Assembly (NCBI GenBank): GCA_949840805.1
Contig: CATKXR010000052.1
Coordinates: forward strand, 1 to 36,700
From: an uncultured Lachnospiraceae bacterium
Lineage (GTDB): Bacteria > Bacillota > Clostridia > Lachnospirales > Lachnospiraceae
Length of the DNA: 36,700 nt
Direction: 5' to 3'
The position numbers were made by a program, and so were the translations under genes. The notes under the pieces are model-generated. The model was not told the origin of the DNA, did not search any database, and saw nothing but the letters and a program-made list of their open reading frames with translations. Position 1 is the first letter of the stretch. The number at the start of each line of letters is the position of its first letter. This document shows positions 7,604-15,596 of this stretch, piece by piece.

Positions 7604-7987
7604 TTACAGATTTCTGAAAACGCTCCTGTCCTGCTTCCCAAGTCCTTTCCGCAACCTCTTATTTTCCTTCCGCAGTTCCTCGTTCTCCTGTTTCAGCTCC
7701 CTCATCTGCTGTTCCAGCAGTTCGATCCGGCCTCCCATGGCCTTGTCCAGGATATTCCTGCGCGGGTCGATGGTCCCTGCCTGTTCCTCCAGCGCCCGGC
7801 TGATCTCAGCCCGCACGGTGGGATTCTTATAAAAGAAGCCTCTGGAAAGTCCGGTCATCTTCATCAGCTGCGGGACTGATATCCGTTCGCCCTCCTCCAG
7901 CATCTTCCGGATCGCCAGCTTTGCCGCTACGATCTTCTCATTGCTCCGTTCCCGGTTTACTTCAACCATCCTGTCGTATTTGCTCAT
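7604..7987 (-). CDS. tnpC: TnpC-like/DUF6262 transposition accessory protein
   Basis: A protein of about 127 residues. An N-terminal helix-turn-helix-like part contains ISVPQLMKMTGLSRGFFYKN, typical of the DUF6262/Tn554 TnpC family. The C-terminal 45 residues (ELLEQQMRELKQENEELRKE and onward) form a leucine/glutamate-rich coiled coil. In Tn554 the TnpC protein helps orientation and efficiency of transposition without being a recombinase. The gene overlaps the end of the preceding recombinase, so the four genes are read as one operon. I prefer the ATG at 7987; a GTG nine bases upstream is possible. The gene symbol is by family analogy. Confidence 0.75.
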   Translation of the reverse strand: MSKYDRMVEVNRERSNEKIVAAKLAIRKMLEEGERISVPQLMKMTGLSRGFFYKNPTVRAEISRALEEQAGTIDPRRNILDKAMGGRIELLEQQMRELKQENEELRKENKRLRKGLGKQDRSVFRNL

Positions 7988-9470
7988 AATCCTCACCCCA
8001 TCCCTCTAAATTTGCCAGCAGGATCCTGGTCTGCGCTTCCCTGGCCCTGCGCGTTTCATCTGCCAGGATCTGGTTGCTCATCTTCCGGTAATGCGTGACC
8101 GCGTTGACTCCCTTATGCCCCAGCAGCTTGGCGATGGTCCAGTCATCCAGGTGCAGCTCTGTCAGCTTCACGCCGTAGGAGCGCCGGAACATGTGGGTCC
8201 CGAACCGGAAGTGCTTCCCCTCGTCATCCCGCAGATCCTCTCTCTGTATCAGGCTGAGGACCTTATGTTTTATGGTGGTATACTGCAGCGGACGCCTGGT
8301 GTCTCTTTCGTCCACAAAAATGTAGACTGTCTCTCCAAACCGCTTCTGGGTATATTCCATCGCTTTCCGTATCAATGCCACCAGTTCCGCGCTGACCGGT
8401 TTTTCATAGGTCCTTGTCTTGACCTGCCGGATCCTTATCATATCCACGCCATTTAACTGGAACAGGCAGTCCCTCTGCAGGGTAAGGGTGTCGGAGATCC
8501 TGGTCCCCAGCATCTGGTGGATGACCATACATCTGGTGATCTGCTCATCCAGCTTTGTGATATGCGCGTTCAGCCGTTTCAGCTCGCTGTCCGAGTAGGC
8601 CCTGAACTCCGGCTCCAGTTCCGGAGGGATATCTGTGTTTAAAAACAGCTTGTCCAGATGGGGATATCCGCAGAGCTTTCCGATCGTCTCCAGTACGGAA
8701 CGGAGTTTTAGGATATCATCGCTGTTCCCCCTTCCGGAGCTTCCATTGGTCGCCTTAAAGATCAGGTATCCTTCCAGCAGGTCCCTGTCAATCTCCTCGC
8801 AGGAACCTATCCGGATCTGCTTCTCCTTCAGATATCGGGAAAACTGCCGCAGGGAAGTCAGTTCCCTCTTCACGGTCCCAAGCTTCTCGTACTTGAGATG
8901 CTGGTAGACTGCCAGCTTGACCTCCTCCCGGAGCTTCTCCTGCAGGATCCCCGTAAAGTTCAGGGTATCCGTTTTGTAGATCGGGTTCTGTTCAATGGGA
9001 ATATCCAGTTTTTCCAGTTCCCATATGTCCTTCTCCCTTTCCGGTCTTTTGTCTTCCGGCTGTAGGAACCGGCATGCCTTTCGGATATAACCGGGCAGTC
9101 TCGTTTCTACTACCTGGACCTTCCCATAGACATTCTTTTTCTCTCTGGTCAATGGGATATCATTCTGCATCATCCATGCCTTCAGCAGCTGGATCCACTT
9201 TTCTTCTTTCCAGTCCAGCAGGCTTTCCGGAATCGACCTGCGCATCTTTAATGCCTGACAGAACTGCCGGAAATAAATGTTATCGTGCCGTATCGTATTC
9301 AAAGCCACCTGGGTGCCTCTGTACCGGATATAGCGGCGAAACTCTTCCTTCATCGTCTCTGTAGGGAGAAGCGACAGGTCAAAGTAAGCATTTTCCCAGT
9401 TCTTTCGAGGCGGTTCCTTTTCCGGTTCGATATAGCATTCCAGTTCCCGATAGTAGAATCTATCTTCCAT
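7962..9470 (-). CDS. Tyrosine recombinase, third of a trio (TnpB-like)
   Basis: A protein of about 502 residues with a phage-integrase catalytic domain at about 290-475. All key residues are visible: R324 in MLGTRISDTL, H426 and R429 in THMFRRSYG, H452 in LLGHKGVNA and the nucleophile Y461. The long N-terminal half is a core-binding/arm region that I cannot subdivide. The ATG at 9470 is preceded by GGAGG, and it overlaps the stop of the second recombinase by 11 bases. It is probably part of a multi-recombinase transposition complex acting on the element ends. Tn554 itself has only two recombinases, so this third one is an extra member. Confidence 0.85.
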   Translation of the reverse strand: MEDRFYYRELECYIEPEKEPPRKNWENAYFDLSLLPTETMKEEFRRYIRYRGTQVALNTIRHDNIYFRQFCQALKMRRSIPESLLDWKEEKWIQLLKAWMMQNDIPLTREKKNVYGKVQVVETRLPGYIRKACRFLQPEDKRPEREKDIWELEKLDIPIEQNPIYKTDTLNFTGILQEKLREEVKLAVYQHLKYEKLGTVKRELTSLRQFSRYLKEKQIRIGSCEEIDRDLLEGYLIFKATNGSSGRGNSDDILKLRSVLETIGKLCGYPHLDKLFLNTDIPPELEPEFRAYSDSELKRLNAHITKLDEQITRCMVIHQMLGTRISDTLTLQRDCLFQLNGVDMIRIRQVKTRTYEKPVSAELVALIRKAMEYTQKRFGETVYIFVDERDTRRPLQYTTIKHKVLSLIQREDLRDDEGKHFRFGTHMFRRSYGVKLTELHLDDWTIAKLLGHKGVNAVTHYRKMSNQILADETRRAREAQTRILLANLEGWGEDYEQIRQDG

Positions 9471-11238
9471 GTCTCCCTCCTTTCCTTTCCAGGCCAGCCG
9501 CAAGGCTGTTGCCCGGCTCTTCAAATAATTCCTCATTGGCTTTGGCGAGTTTCCGGGGAGTAAAGTCCAGATACTGCTCGGTCATTTCCTCATAATTGTG
9601 TCCCAGGTAATCCCGGACGCTCTGCAGGGAAGCGCCGTTGTCGTAGAAAAAGGTGGCTACCGTATGGCGGTAATCGTGAGATTTAAAAAGATATTCTCCT
9701 CCCTCTATCTCGTTCTCCCGGCAGAACTTCTTCATCTGGTACTGCAGGGTGGCGCTCCGGTACGGCCCTCCGTTTTTGCTTGTGAACAGATACTCGTCCG
9801 GGCCGATCTGCTTCCGTTTGATGTATACCTGCATGATCCGATACAGCCCGTCTGAGATGGGGATCCGCTTGTAGGTTTTCATTTTGATCTGATAGACCTG
9901 GATCCATGCATCCTGTCCCTGCCGGTAGTAAGCGTTCCCTTTCAGCGTACACACTTCGCTGATCCGAAGTCCCAGACACCAGAGGTGGAGGTACATGCAC
10001 CGCTGATTCTCCGGCAGGAGATGCAGCTTTGAGAGTATCTCCATACAGGCTTCCGGCGAGACGCTCCTGTCATGGTGTTTTGGTATCACTTTTTTCTGGT
10101 GGTACTCCGGGTGGAAGGGTACCTGCTCCATGTATCCCCGGACTACCAGAAACCGGAAAAAGTGGTGCATCCCGGACAGATATTCGTTGAAGGTCTTCGC
10201 GATAATGCCCCTTCCCTCCATCTGGTCCAGGTATGTATCGATCCTGTCCTCTGTGCATTCACATACATTGACCTCCTCTTTCCCCAGCCAGACCAGAAAG
10301 TTGCGGATCCCCTCATATTTTACTACCAGAGTGCTGACTGCCTGTCCGGTGATGCCCAGCTGATATTTCATATATTCCTGTGCATACCTCCGGTTGTCCG
10401 GCCTTGTGATCTCCAGGAAGGACACAGCCGCGAAGGAGCCGCTGGGGTTTACCCGGTTCTTTGACAGACGCAGGCGCTCCAGGTACCAGACATTTGCGTC
10501 CCAGCGGATCTCCTCGTCCTGCAGGAATACCGTCTTTCTGCAGAAATTGATTATGGGCAGCATCTGCTGTCTTCTGGTTTCGCTGTTCGTTCTCCCCTCC
10601 TGCTCCAGCCAGGCTTCAAAATCCTTTGCCTGCGCCATCTCCAGTTTTTCCATGTCCTCTATCCCTTTTTCTGTGCAGAAATCGTAGAGGAAATGGAGTC
10701 CTGACAGCCTCTGTTCTCTGCGCCGAGGCTCCTTAAAGCGTTTTATGACCGCGTTCAGCGTGATAAAGATCTGCTGTTTTAGAAGCGGACCGCAGGTTCG
10801 GGAAAAATCCCATACCATGTTTGGTTTGTTCCACACAGAGTCGAATTCCGTTACCACTGCTGAATCCGGATGATAGGGGATAAACAGGATCTTATCTTCC
10901 AGCTGCCATCTGGACTGCTGTCTGCCCGCTAAGGTCTGCTGCTGTTCCCGGATGGAATGCTGCTTTACCCGGTCATATGCTTTCAGATACCGTTCCGGTC
11001 TTTGGATCTGCTGGTCGTATTCCAGATACGCCCGGAATCTCTGCCGCAGGGGATAGTCCATTTCCGTAATGCTTAAGATGCCCTCTTTCAAAAGAAATGT
11101 TCTAAGCTTATTCCTCTCCACGCTCCTGACCTCTGTGCAGGCATCCAACTCCTCACACAGCCGGGCCGGGAACTCCCGTATCCGGTCTTCCTGCGCTATG
11201 GCAGGCAGTTCCATTTTCCGTATCGCAGAAGCGGGCAT
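9460..11238 (-). CDS. tnpB: Tyrosine recombinase, second of a trio (TnpB-like)
   Basis: A protein of about 592 residues, close to the size of Tn554 TnpB. The C-terminal catalytic domain (about 390-560) keeps R425 in CLGLRISEVC, H521 and R524 in SHDYRHTVAT, H547 in YLGHNYEE and nucleophile Y556. A SAM-like core-binding domain lies just before it (about 280-375). The start is ambiguous: GTG at 11247 overlaps the AGGAGG site, whereas the ATG at 11238 has ideal spacing and is used here. Its start lies 12 bases past the stop of the first recombinase. It should cut and rejoin DNA with its partners during integration and excision. Confidence 0.87.
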   Translation of the reverse strand: MPASAIRKMELPAIAQEDRIREFPARLCEELDACTEVRSVERNKLRTFLLKEGILSITEMDYPLRQRFRAYLEYDQQIQRPERYLKAYDRVKQHSIREQQQTLAGRQQSRWQLEDKILFIPYHPDSAVVTEFDSVWNKPNMVWDFSRTCGPLLKQQIFITLNAVIKRFKEPRRREQRLSGLHFLYDFCTEKGIEDMEKLEMAQAKDFEAWLEQEGRTNSETRRQQMLPIINFCRKTVFLQDEEIRWDANVWYLERLRLSKNRVNPSGSFAAVSFLEITRPDNRRYAQEYMKYQLGITGQAVSTLVVKYEGIRNFLVWLGKEEVNVCECTEDRIDTYLDQMEGRGIIAKTFNEYLSGMHHFFRFLVVRGYMEQVPFHPEYHQKKVIPKHHDRSVSPEACMEILSKLHLLPENQRCMYLHLWCLGLRISEVCTLKGNAYYRQGQDAWIQVYQIKMKTYKRIPISDGLYRIMQVYIKRKQIGPDEYLFTSKNGGPYRSATLQYQMKKFCRENEIEGGEYLFKSHDYRHTVATFFYDNGASLQSVRDYLGHNYEEMTEQYLDFTPRKLAKANEELFEEPGNSLAAGLERKGGRHGR

Positions 11239-11250
11239 CTCCATCACCTC

Positions 11251-12369
11251 CTACAGCAGTTCCTTTACCCCATACAGCGCCGAATGTTTCGCGTAGAATT
11301 CCTGGCTGGCCTCGATCAGTTCATCATCCACGATGTTCAGGTACTTGATGGTGGTATTGATGTGCTTATGCCCCAGGGCCTGCTGGATCATCTCCAGCCG
11401 CCAGCCGGCCTTCCGGCGCATGTTGGCAAAATAGCGCCGGAGCATGTGGGGAGTCAGGTCTATGCCGGTCTTTTTCTCCATCCGCTTCAGCATGTCGTAC
11501 ACGCTATCCACTTTCAGAGGCTGCCCTGCTGTCTTCCCTGTGATATTGATGAACAGGTAGGACTGGTGCTGCAGCAGTTCCCGGTACTCCGCCAGGTAGT
11601 ACATCAGGAATTCATAGGTGTCCCTGCTGATCTTGGCTTTGCGGTATTCTCCGTTCTTGGCGCGGGCATCGTTGTCATTGTCCTCCCGGAAATATACGCC
11701 CACCATATGGTGTGTATAATCGATGTCATGGGTGTAGCGCACTCCCAGAAGCTCTCCGATGCGGAAGCCTGTCTCCGCCAACAGCAGCAGGAGGAGCTGA
11801 TCCCTGCAGTTGGTACATGCCTGCAGGACGGTAACGATCTCCTCCTGCTCTGCCGGTCTGACATCCCTTTCTTCCGCCTTAAGATATCCTTTGAAGGACT
11901 GGTAGCGCAGTTTTTTCTGTACGCCTACGGCATTGACCGCCATGTGGTAGCTGTAGGACAATACTTTCAGGCTCCCAATCTGCTCATCCTGGGCCTCGGC
12001 AAAAAGATAGAACCTGAACACATCCTCCAGGTATGCGTTACAGGTCCCATTGTTGATCGTCCTTATTTTGTTTTCCTGTGTGTGGTTCCCGGCCTTCAGC
12101 CAGTGAAGGAACTCCACAAAGTGGTCATTCTGTTTCTCAAAGTCCAGCCCGCACACCTGCGGGATATCCATGGAAAGCGCCTCCAGGTATTCCAGGTAGT
12201 AGCAGATGGAGAAGGCGGACCGCTTCACCGTGTTGGGAGAACGGTTGGACTTTACCTTATGCTTCAGATATTTAGAGGGGAGCAGGGCGATCTCCAGCGT
12301 CTCACAGTCCCGGATAAAATAATACTTTACTGCGCCATCCACCATGGTCTCCACCGCGTATCTCCTCAC
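11251..12369 (-). CDS. tnpA: Tyrosine recombinase, first of a trio (TnpA-like)
   Basis: A 372-residue site-specific recombinase of the size of Tn554 TnpA. Core-binding domain at about 40-150 and catalytic domain at about 170-350, with R203 in ETGFRIGELL, H308 and R311 in PHMLRRYFA, H334 in ALGHKHINTT and nucleophile Y343. It starts at GTG (complement of 12367-12369), preceded by GGAGGG at seven bases. It heads the four-gene recombinase operon. A 16-bp imperfect palindrome lies about 30 bases upstream and may be a control site. Function: strand exchange at the ends of the mobile module. Confidence 0.88.
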   Translation of the reverse strand: MRRYAVETMVDGAVKYYFIRDCETLEIALLPSKYLKHKVKSNRSPNTVKRSAFSICYYLEYLEALSMDIPQVCGLDFEKQNDHFVEFLHWLKAGNHTQENKIRTINNGTCNAYLEDVFRFYLFAEAQDEQIGSLKVLSYSYHMAVNAVGVQKKLRYQSFKGYLKAEERDVRPAEQEEIVTVLQACTNCRDQLLLLLLAETGFRIGELLGVRYTHDIDYTHHMVGVYFREDNDNDARAKNGEYRKAKISRDTYEFLMYYLAEYRELLQHQSYLFINITGKTAGQPLKVDSVYDMLKRMEKKTGIDLTPHMLRRYFANMRRKAGWRLEMIQQALGHKHINTTIKYLNIVDDELIEASQEFYAKHSALYGVKELL

Positions 12370-12396
12370 CGCTTTTCCCTCCTTCCTTCACGTCAT

Positions 12397-12412
12397 ACAC
12401 AGTATACCGTGT
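12397..12412. promoter_or_regulatory. Palindrome upstream of the recombinase operon
   Basis: ACACAGTATACCGTGT is a 16-bp palindrome with one mismatched pair, 28 bases before the GTG of the first recombinase. It is a candidate operator or recombinase binding site. A second dyad, TCTGCCC/GGGCAGA, lies at 12451-12470 just upstream. Confidence 0.35.
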
Positions 12413-12485
12413 TGCCGTGATGACAGCCATACGCAAACCCAACAAATATGTCTGCCCCAAACTGGGCAGAACCAACAACCGATAT

Positions 12486-12830
12486 TCAGCACATCCCCGG
12501 CCCTTCCCTGGGGATATGGTCGCTGGAGAACAGGTCCGCCAGAAATTTTATGCCTCCTAACTGACAGGCGTACTGGAATCCCTCATTAAAATCTTGAAAT
12601 ACATGTTCCGCTTTTTTCGTAAAGCAGGCTTCTCCAATATGAGGGACCGCGCCCTCGTAGGTGCCCACTGTCAAATGTCCCGTTTCGGTGATCCTGATAT
12701 AAATACCTAACTCCCCGCCTGTATAGTACAATACCCCATGTCCATTCCGACTGGTGACAGAATCCTCCATCCAGTGATACCGGCTGCTTCCGGTCACTGC
12801 CTGCCAGTATTCAAACTCCTTCTGGGTCAT
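12486..12830 (-). CDS. Protein of unknown function in the recombinase-linked cluster
   Basis: A 114-residue soluble protein, MTQKEFEYWQAVTGSSRYHW at its start. It has alternating beta-like segments (GVLYYTGGELGIYIRITETG, LTVGTYEGAVPHIG) and no signal or membrane segment. I do not recognise the family. AAGGAAGG precedes the ATG, which lies two bases after the stop of the gene before it, so they are co-transcribed. Small soluble proteins of this kind are common in Clostridia conjugative elements and often unannotated. Confidence 0.65.
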   Translation of the reverse strand: MTQKEFEYWQAVTGSSRYHWMEDSVTSRNGHGVLYYTGGELGIYIRITETGHLTVGTYEGAVPHIGEACFTKKAEHVFQDFNEGFQYACQLGGIKFLADLFSSDHIPREGPGMC

Positions 12831-12832
12831 AG

Positions 12833-13222
12833 TTATCCTTCCTTTTCTCTCTGCTTATCTGCCGGGATGTCATTCTGCGACAGGATCTCCCCCAGGCCAA
12901 AGCTGGACGCGACCGCGTGTTCCACATACCTCACGGACGTTGCGTTCAAATGTCCGATCAGTTCCTTCAGGCATCTGCTCTCAACAGAGCATTCCTGAGC
13001 CGTCAGGACCGTCAGGTTCTCTTCCTGGAGCAGCCTGCCAGCCGGATACCCTGGCGCAATAGACAGCCCGTTTTTGCAGGAGGCCAGTATCTCCTCCGCT
13101 TTTTCAGTTAGATTACAAGGCTCCTCTATGCCATCTGATACGATCACAATAGCTGGAATCTTCAAAGGTTCCCCGCCAGTGACCGGTATCAGTTCTCCGT
13201 AATAGATCTGTTCTTTTCCCAT
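12833..13222 (-). CDS. Protein of unknown function in the recombinase-linked cluster
   Basis: A 129-residue protein, probably cytoplasmic. It opens with a beta-rich part (MGKEQIYYGELIPVTGGEPL, KIPAIVIVSDG) and continues with helices ending in a charged tail (NDIPADKQREKEG). No motif identifies it. It ends just before the next unknown gene and starts 64 bases after the serine-recombinase-like gene on the same strand, so all four genes from the MazF-like toxin down may form one operon. The gene has a modest GGAAAGG ribosome site. Confidence 0.65.
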   Translation of the reverse strand: MGKEQIYYGELIPVTGGEPLKIPAIVIVSDGIEEPCNLTEKAEEILASCKNGLSIAPGYPAGRLLQEENLTVLTAQECSVESRCLKELIGHLNATSVRYVEHAVASSFGLGEILSQNDIPADKQREKEG

Positions 13223-13286
13223 ACCATGCCTTTCCCCAAACAGTTTCTGGCTGCTTTATTTCGATCCTCCTCTGGACTAACTGCCA

Positions 13287-14060
13287 TCAAAGACTCTGTT
13301 TTTCTGGAAACACCATGTCCTCCAGCTCATCCAGCCACTTCATATCCATCTCTTCCGCCGTACAGTTGAGCCTCTCGATACGGTATCCTTTCCCTTCCAG
13401 CTCTTTCCGGATATCCTCCACGCAGGACTTTGAAAAGCTTTCTGCTTCTGCCTCATTCTCATCATTGCATCCGAACTGATATTTCAGCAGTATTCTGTAA
13501 TCAGACAGAAAACGAAAGGTCAGATCCCCGTCAATGTATTGGGAAAGGGTCGGATCCGCTTCTATCACGGATTTAATATCCTCTATCATATGTGGCTTTG
13601 CACTTTCATACATCAGGTCATTGAATTCTCTGGTATTGAAATTTGTGGCCAGCAATATCCTTGTTTTTACATTATAATCCATCCATACACCTCGCGATCT
13701 GGCTGCCTGCTGCGGACTGGCGGAGAGGATACCCTCCAGGGGAGAACACACCTCGATCCCGCTTTTCGCCATCTGGAGCAGGAATTCCCTGCACAGATTT
13801 CTGTCGCGGGAGATCCTGGAGGAATCCAGAACCAGCAGCACTTCAATCCCCCTGTTGTCCTTTTCCTCCAGGAACAGGTCCAGTCCAGGTCTCTCCAATC
13901 CTGCCGTTTCTCCCATATCGCTGGAGCTGCCTGCGATCTCCATCCGGAGCTGTTCTCCATAAGTATTCAGCTGCTCATATTGCTTCTTTAAGGTACCATG
14001 GCTGTCCTCCGGCGCATCGATACGGGTATAGATCCATGCTTTCTTCCTTCTGTTTTCCAT
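13287..14060 (-). CDS. Resolvase-like protein lacking the catalytic serine
   Basis: A 257-residue protein whose first 120 residues follow the resolvase/invertase N-terminal domain: AWIYTRIDAPEDS, then LERPGLDLFLEEKDNRGIEV and LLVLDSSRISRDRNLCREFL (the usual L..RLSRD motif). In active serine recombinases the first motif reads YxRVS, with the serine as nucleophile; here that position is Asp (TRID), so strand cleavage is unlikely. The C-terminal half has no zinc ribbon or other recognised domain. AGGAGG lies six bases before the chosen ATG (14060). It follows the MazF-like gene by 20 bases. It may have become a DNA-binding or regulatory protein. Confidence 0.75.
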   Translation of the reverse strand: MENRRKKAWIYTRIDAPEDSHGTLKKQYEQLNTYGEQLRMEIAGSSSDMGETAGLERPGLDLFLEEKDNRGIEVLLVLDSSRISRDRNLCREFLLQMAKSGIEVCSPLEGILSASPQQAARSRGVWMDYNVKTRILLATNFNTREFNDLMYESAKPHMIEDIKSVIEADPTLSQYIDGDLTFRFLSDYRILLKYQFGCNDENEAEAESFSKSCVEDIRKELEGKGYRIERLNCTAEEMDMKWLDELEDMVFPEKQSL

Positions 14061-14080
14061 CCTCGGCCTCCTTTGTCCTC

Positions 14081-14488
14081 TCACTTTTTCCTGCCCGATT
14101 TTTCGGTCTCTGCCTTCTTTTCTTCCTGCCAGGCCCGTTTCATTCCCAGGCTGACCACCAGTCCACGGTCCACTGCCTGCATGGTCTCTTTATCCAGACA
14201 GCCTATGTACTCCCGAAGCCGCTTTCTATCCAGGGTCCGTACCTGTTCCAGCAGGATCATGGACTCTTGGCGCAGTCCATAAGGCCGGCTGCCTATCCAG
14301 ATATGTGTTGGGATCTGGTTCTTCTCATCCCGGCTGGTGATCGCTGCCGCTATGGTCGTGGGACTGAACTGATTCCCTGTGTTGTTCTGCAGGATCACCA
14401 CGGGACGGATCCCACCCTGCTCGCTGCCCACCACCGGCCTTAGATCGGCATAGTAGATATCTCCCCGCCGTATCCTTTTTCCTGTCAT
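14081..14488 (-). CDS. MazF/PemK-type mRNA interferase-like toxin
   Basis: A 135-residue protein with the MazF fold signatures: RRGDIYYADLRPVVGSEQGG at the N-terminus, then RPVVILQNNTGN and QIPTHIWIG, SMILLEQVRTLD. The family cleaves mRNA or tRNA at short sequences and is usually paired with an antitoxin encoded just upstream. Here no MazE-like gene precedes it; only a possible 26-codon frame (14603-14683) and a hairpin. The basic C-terminal tail (EEKKAETEKSGRKK) extends past the normal fold. GGAGG precedes the ATG. It is the first recognised gene of the minus-strand cluster leading to the recombinases. Confidence 0.85.
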   Translation of the reverse strand: MTGKRIRRGDIYYADLRPVVGSEQGGIRPVVILQNNTGNQFSPTTIAAAITSRDEKNQIPTHIWIGSRPYGLRQESMILLEQVRTLDRKRLREYIGCLDKETMQAVDRGLVVSLGMKRAWQEEKKAETEKSGRKK

Positions 14489-14547
14489 TTTTTCTGTTCC
14501 TCCATTATCGTTTGGATAAAAAGGGATGGTTCCCTTCTTATTAAACA

Positions 14548-14575
14548 GCGGCAGTCCAAAGATACGGACTGCCGC
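14548..14575. repeat. 10-bp hairpin upstream of the MazF-like gene
   Basis: GCGGCAGTCC (14548-14557) and GGACTGCCGC (14566-14575) pair perfectly around eight bases. On the minus strand it is followed by TGTTTAATA, so it may attenuate transcription into the toxin gene. Confidence 0.4.
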
Positions 14576-14602
14576 AAAGTTATATGATATGGAAGCGCAT
14601 TG

Positions 14603-14683
14603 CTATACGCGCATGCCATCTGTCTGACAGCTGATAACATGTCTTTCCATAAAATCGTACTTGTTTGAATCTTCAAGTTTCAT
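14603..14683 (-). CDS. Possible 26-residue peptide before the MazF-like gene
   Basis: The frame reads MKLEDSNKYDFMERHVISCQ followed by TDGMRV and a TAG stop. GGGAG lies close before the ATG, though only three or four bases away. Composition is protein-like, with charged and aromatic residues, but the length is too short to judge. It could be a leader peptide or a truncated antitoxin. A hairpin follows between it and the toxin gene. Confidence 0.3.
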   Translation of the reverse strand: MKLEDSNKYDFMERHVISCQTDGMRV

Positions 14684-14893
14684 CTGCTCCCATTCGACAC
14701 TACTTCCCGGAGCCTGGGCAGTCAGTTACAACCGGTTTTGGCTAACCGTCATGGGACTCGAACCCCGGCCAGGATCTCTGGCCGCCGCCCTCATTGCGGT
14801 TCCCTTCTTTATTTAAAAAGGGGCTGTGACTGGACGGAAGTATCATTATAGGCTGTACAGGTCATTGCGGTATGCCCCGGCCACGGGGCATTT
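14684..14893. other. Leader-like DNA with a tRNA T-arm-like motif
   Basis: No established gene lies here. On the minus strand the segment 14748-14770 reads GGGGTTCGAGTCCC, like a tRNA T-arm, next to a GGCCAG/CTGGCC hairpin (about 14771-14787). A full cloverleaf cannot be drawn: only three T-stem pairs form and no acceptor stem follows. A further hairpin, ATGCCCC/GGGGCAT, lies at 14872-14891. This may be a structured leader of the MazF-like operon. Confidence 0.35.
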
Positions 14894-15055
14894 TCAGGAC
14901 GGACAGTTCCCGCTCTGCACCTTTGATGTCATCTTATTGACAGACACTCTGACTGTCTGCAGGTGGTCCTGGCGTGTCCTCCTTCGCCGCTTCGCGCTTT
15001 CGCGCTGTACAGCTAACGTATCGTAACTGCTGGATATGACCGCCTGGGGCGGCAT
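14894..15055 (-). CDS. Small arginine-rich protein (53 residues)
   Basis: A frame from the ATG at 15055 to TGA at 14894 gives a 53-residue protein: MPPQAVISSSYDTLAVQRES, then AKRRRRTRQDHLQTVRVSVN and KMTSKVQSGNCPS. The centre is strongly basic, suggesting nucleic acid binding, and the composition is plausible for a real protein. No good ribosome site precedes the ATG, and a small CCGCC/GGCGG hairpin covers the first codons, so expression may be controlled or low. It lies 88 bases after the small sigma-like gene on the same strand. Confidence 0.4.
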   Translation of the reverse strand: MPPQAVISSSYDTLAVQRESAKRRRRTRQDHLQTVRVSVNKMTSKVQSGNCPS

Positions 15056-15143
15056 TTTTCAAAGAACAGAAGAAGGATTCTTTTCCCTCTCAATTACTTC
15101 CACGTTGGCAGAGCGTTTTGACAACCCTAAAAACGAAAAAAAT

Positions 15144-15596
15144 TTAAAAATTTTCCAAAAATCGGCGCAGCTTGTCCAAAATGCGCTGTTTCCGCTTATT
15201 GACAGCATTTTGTGAACATCTCAGTTCCTCTGCCAGATCGCGCTCCGTGCGCTCATTAAAATATATCTGCTGGATCAGATACTGTTCCTCATCAGAAAGA
15301 AAAGACAGCGCCCTATGTAGCTGCTCCGATTCTATACGTTTAAGTACCTGTTCTTCTGTACTTGGGGTTTCCCCCTCAAACTGTACGGACATATCCAGCA
15401 GGCGCTCATAGGAGTCCTCCCGGCTCGGTATCATCCGAAGTCCTTGTGCTTCCTGGTCGATGATAGTCTGTTCTGCTTTCAGGTCGTACTCCTGATACTG
15501 CATTTTTCTCTCTGTTTTCTTCAATACTTCGATTACTTCTTCGCTGGCCTCCGGGTACATCTTCCGAAAGTTCGGCAGTCTGCCTGGCTTTGCCAT
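15144..15596 (-). CDS. Small sigma-70-like factor of a conjugative element
   Basis: A protein of about 150 residues. The first half is charged and helical (MAKPGRLPNFRKMYPEASEE), and the C-terminal 70 residues resemble sigma region 4: ALSFLSDEEQYLIQQIYFNE, then RTERDLAEELRCSQNAVNKR as helix-turn-helix and a KLRRFLENF tail. Such proteins are common in Gram-positive conjugative elements and probably regulate element promoters. GGAGG lies eight bases before the ATG at 15596; the in-frame ATG at 15611 has a weaker site. No region 2 promoter-melting domain is clear, so it may be an HTH regulator instead of a full sigma factor. Confidence 0.75.
   Translation of the reverse strand: MAKPGRLPNFRKMYPEASEEVIEVLKKTERKMQYQEYDLKAEQTIIDQEAQGLRMIPSREDSYERLLDMSVQFEGETPSTEEQVLKRIESEQLHRALSFLSDEEQYLIQQIYFNERTERDLAEELRCSQNAVNKRKQRILDKLRRFLENF

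Noticed and set aside
11284..12420. Long plus-strand frame (378 codons) opposite the first recombinase.
   Set aside because: It is antisense to a gene with complete catalytic motifs and lacks any family signature; typical of codon-bias shadows in GC-rich genes.
14485..14676. A 63-codon minus-strand frame overlapping the start of the MazF-like gene, possible antitoxin.
   Set aside because: It would start at TTG without a good ribosome site, and its last codons just read the toxin gene's ribosome site. The 26-codon frame at 14603-14683 is slightly better supported.
14748..14800. Possible tRNA gene on the minus strand from its GGGGTTCGAGTCCC T-arm-like motif.
   Set aside because: The T-stem pairs over only three bases and no acceptor or D-arm can be drawn, so it is not a functional tRNA.
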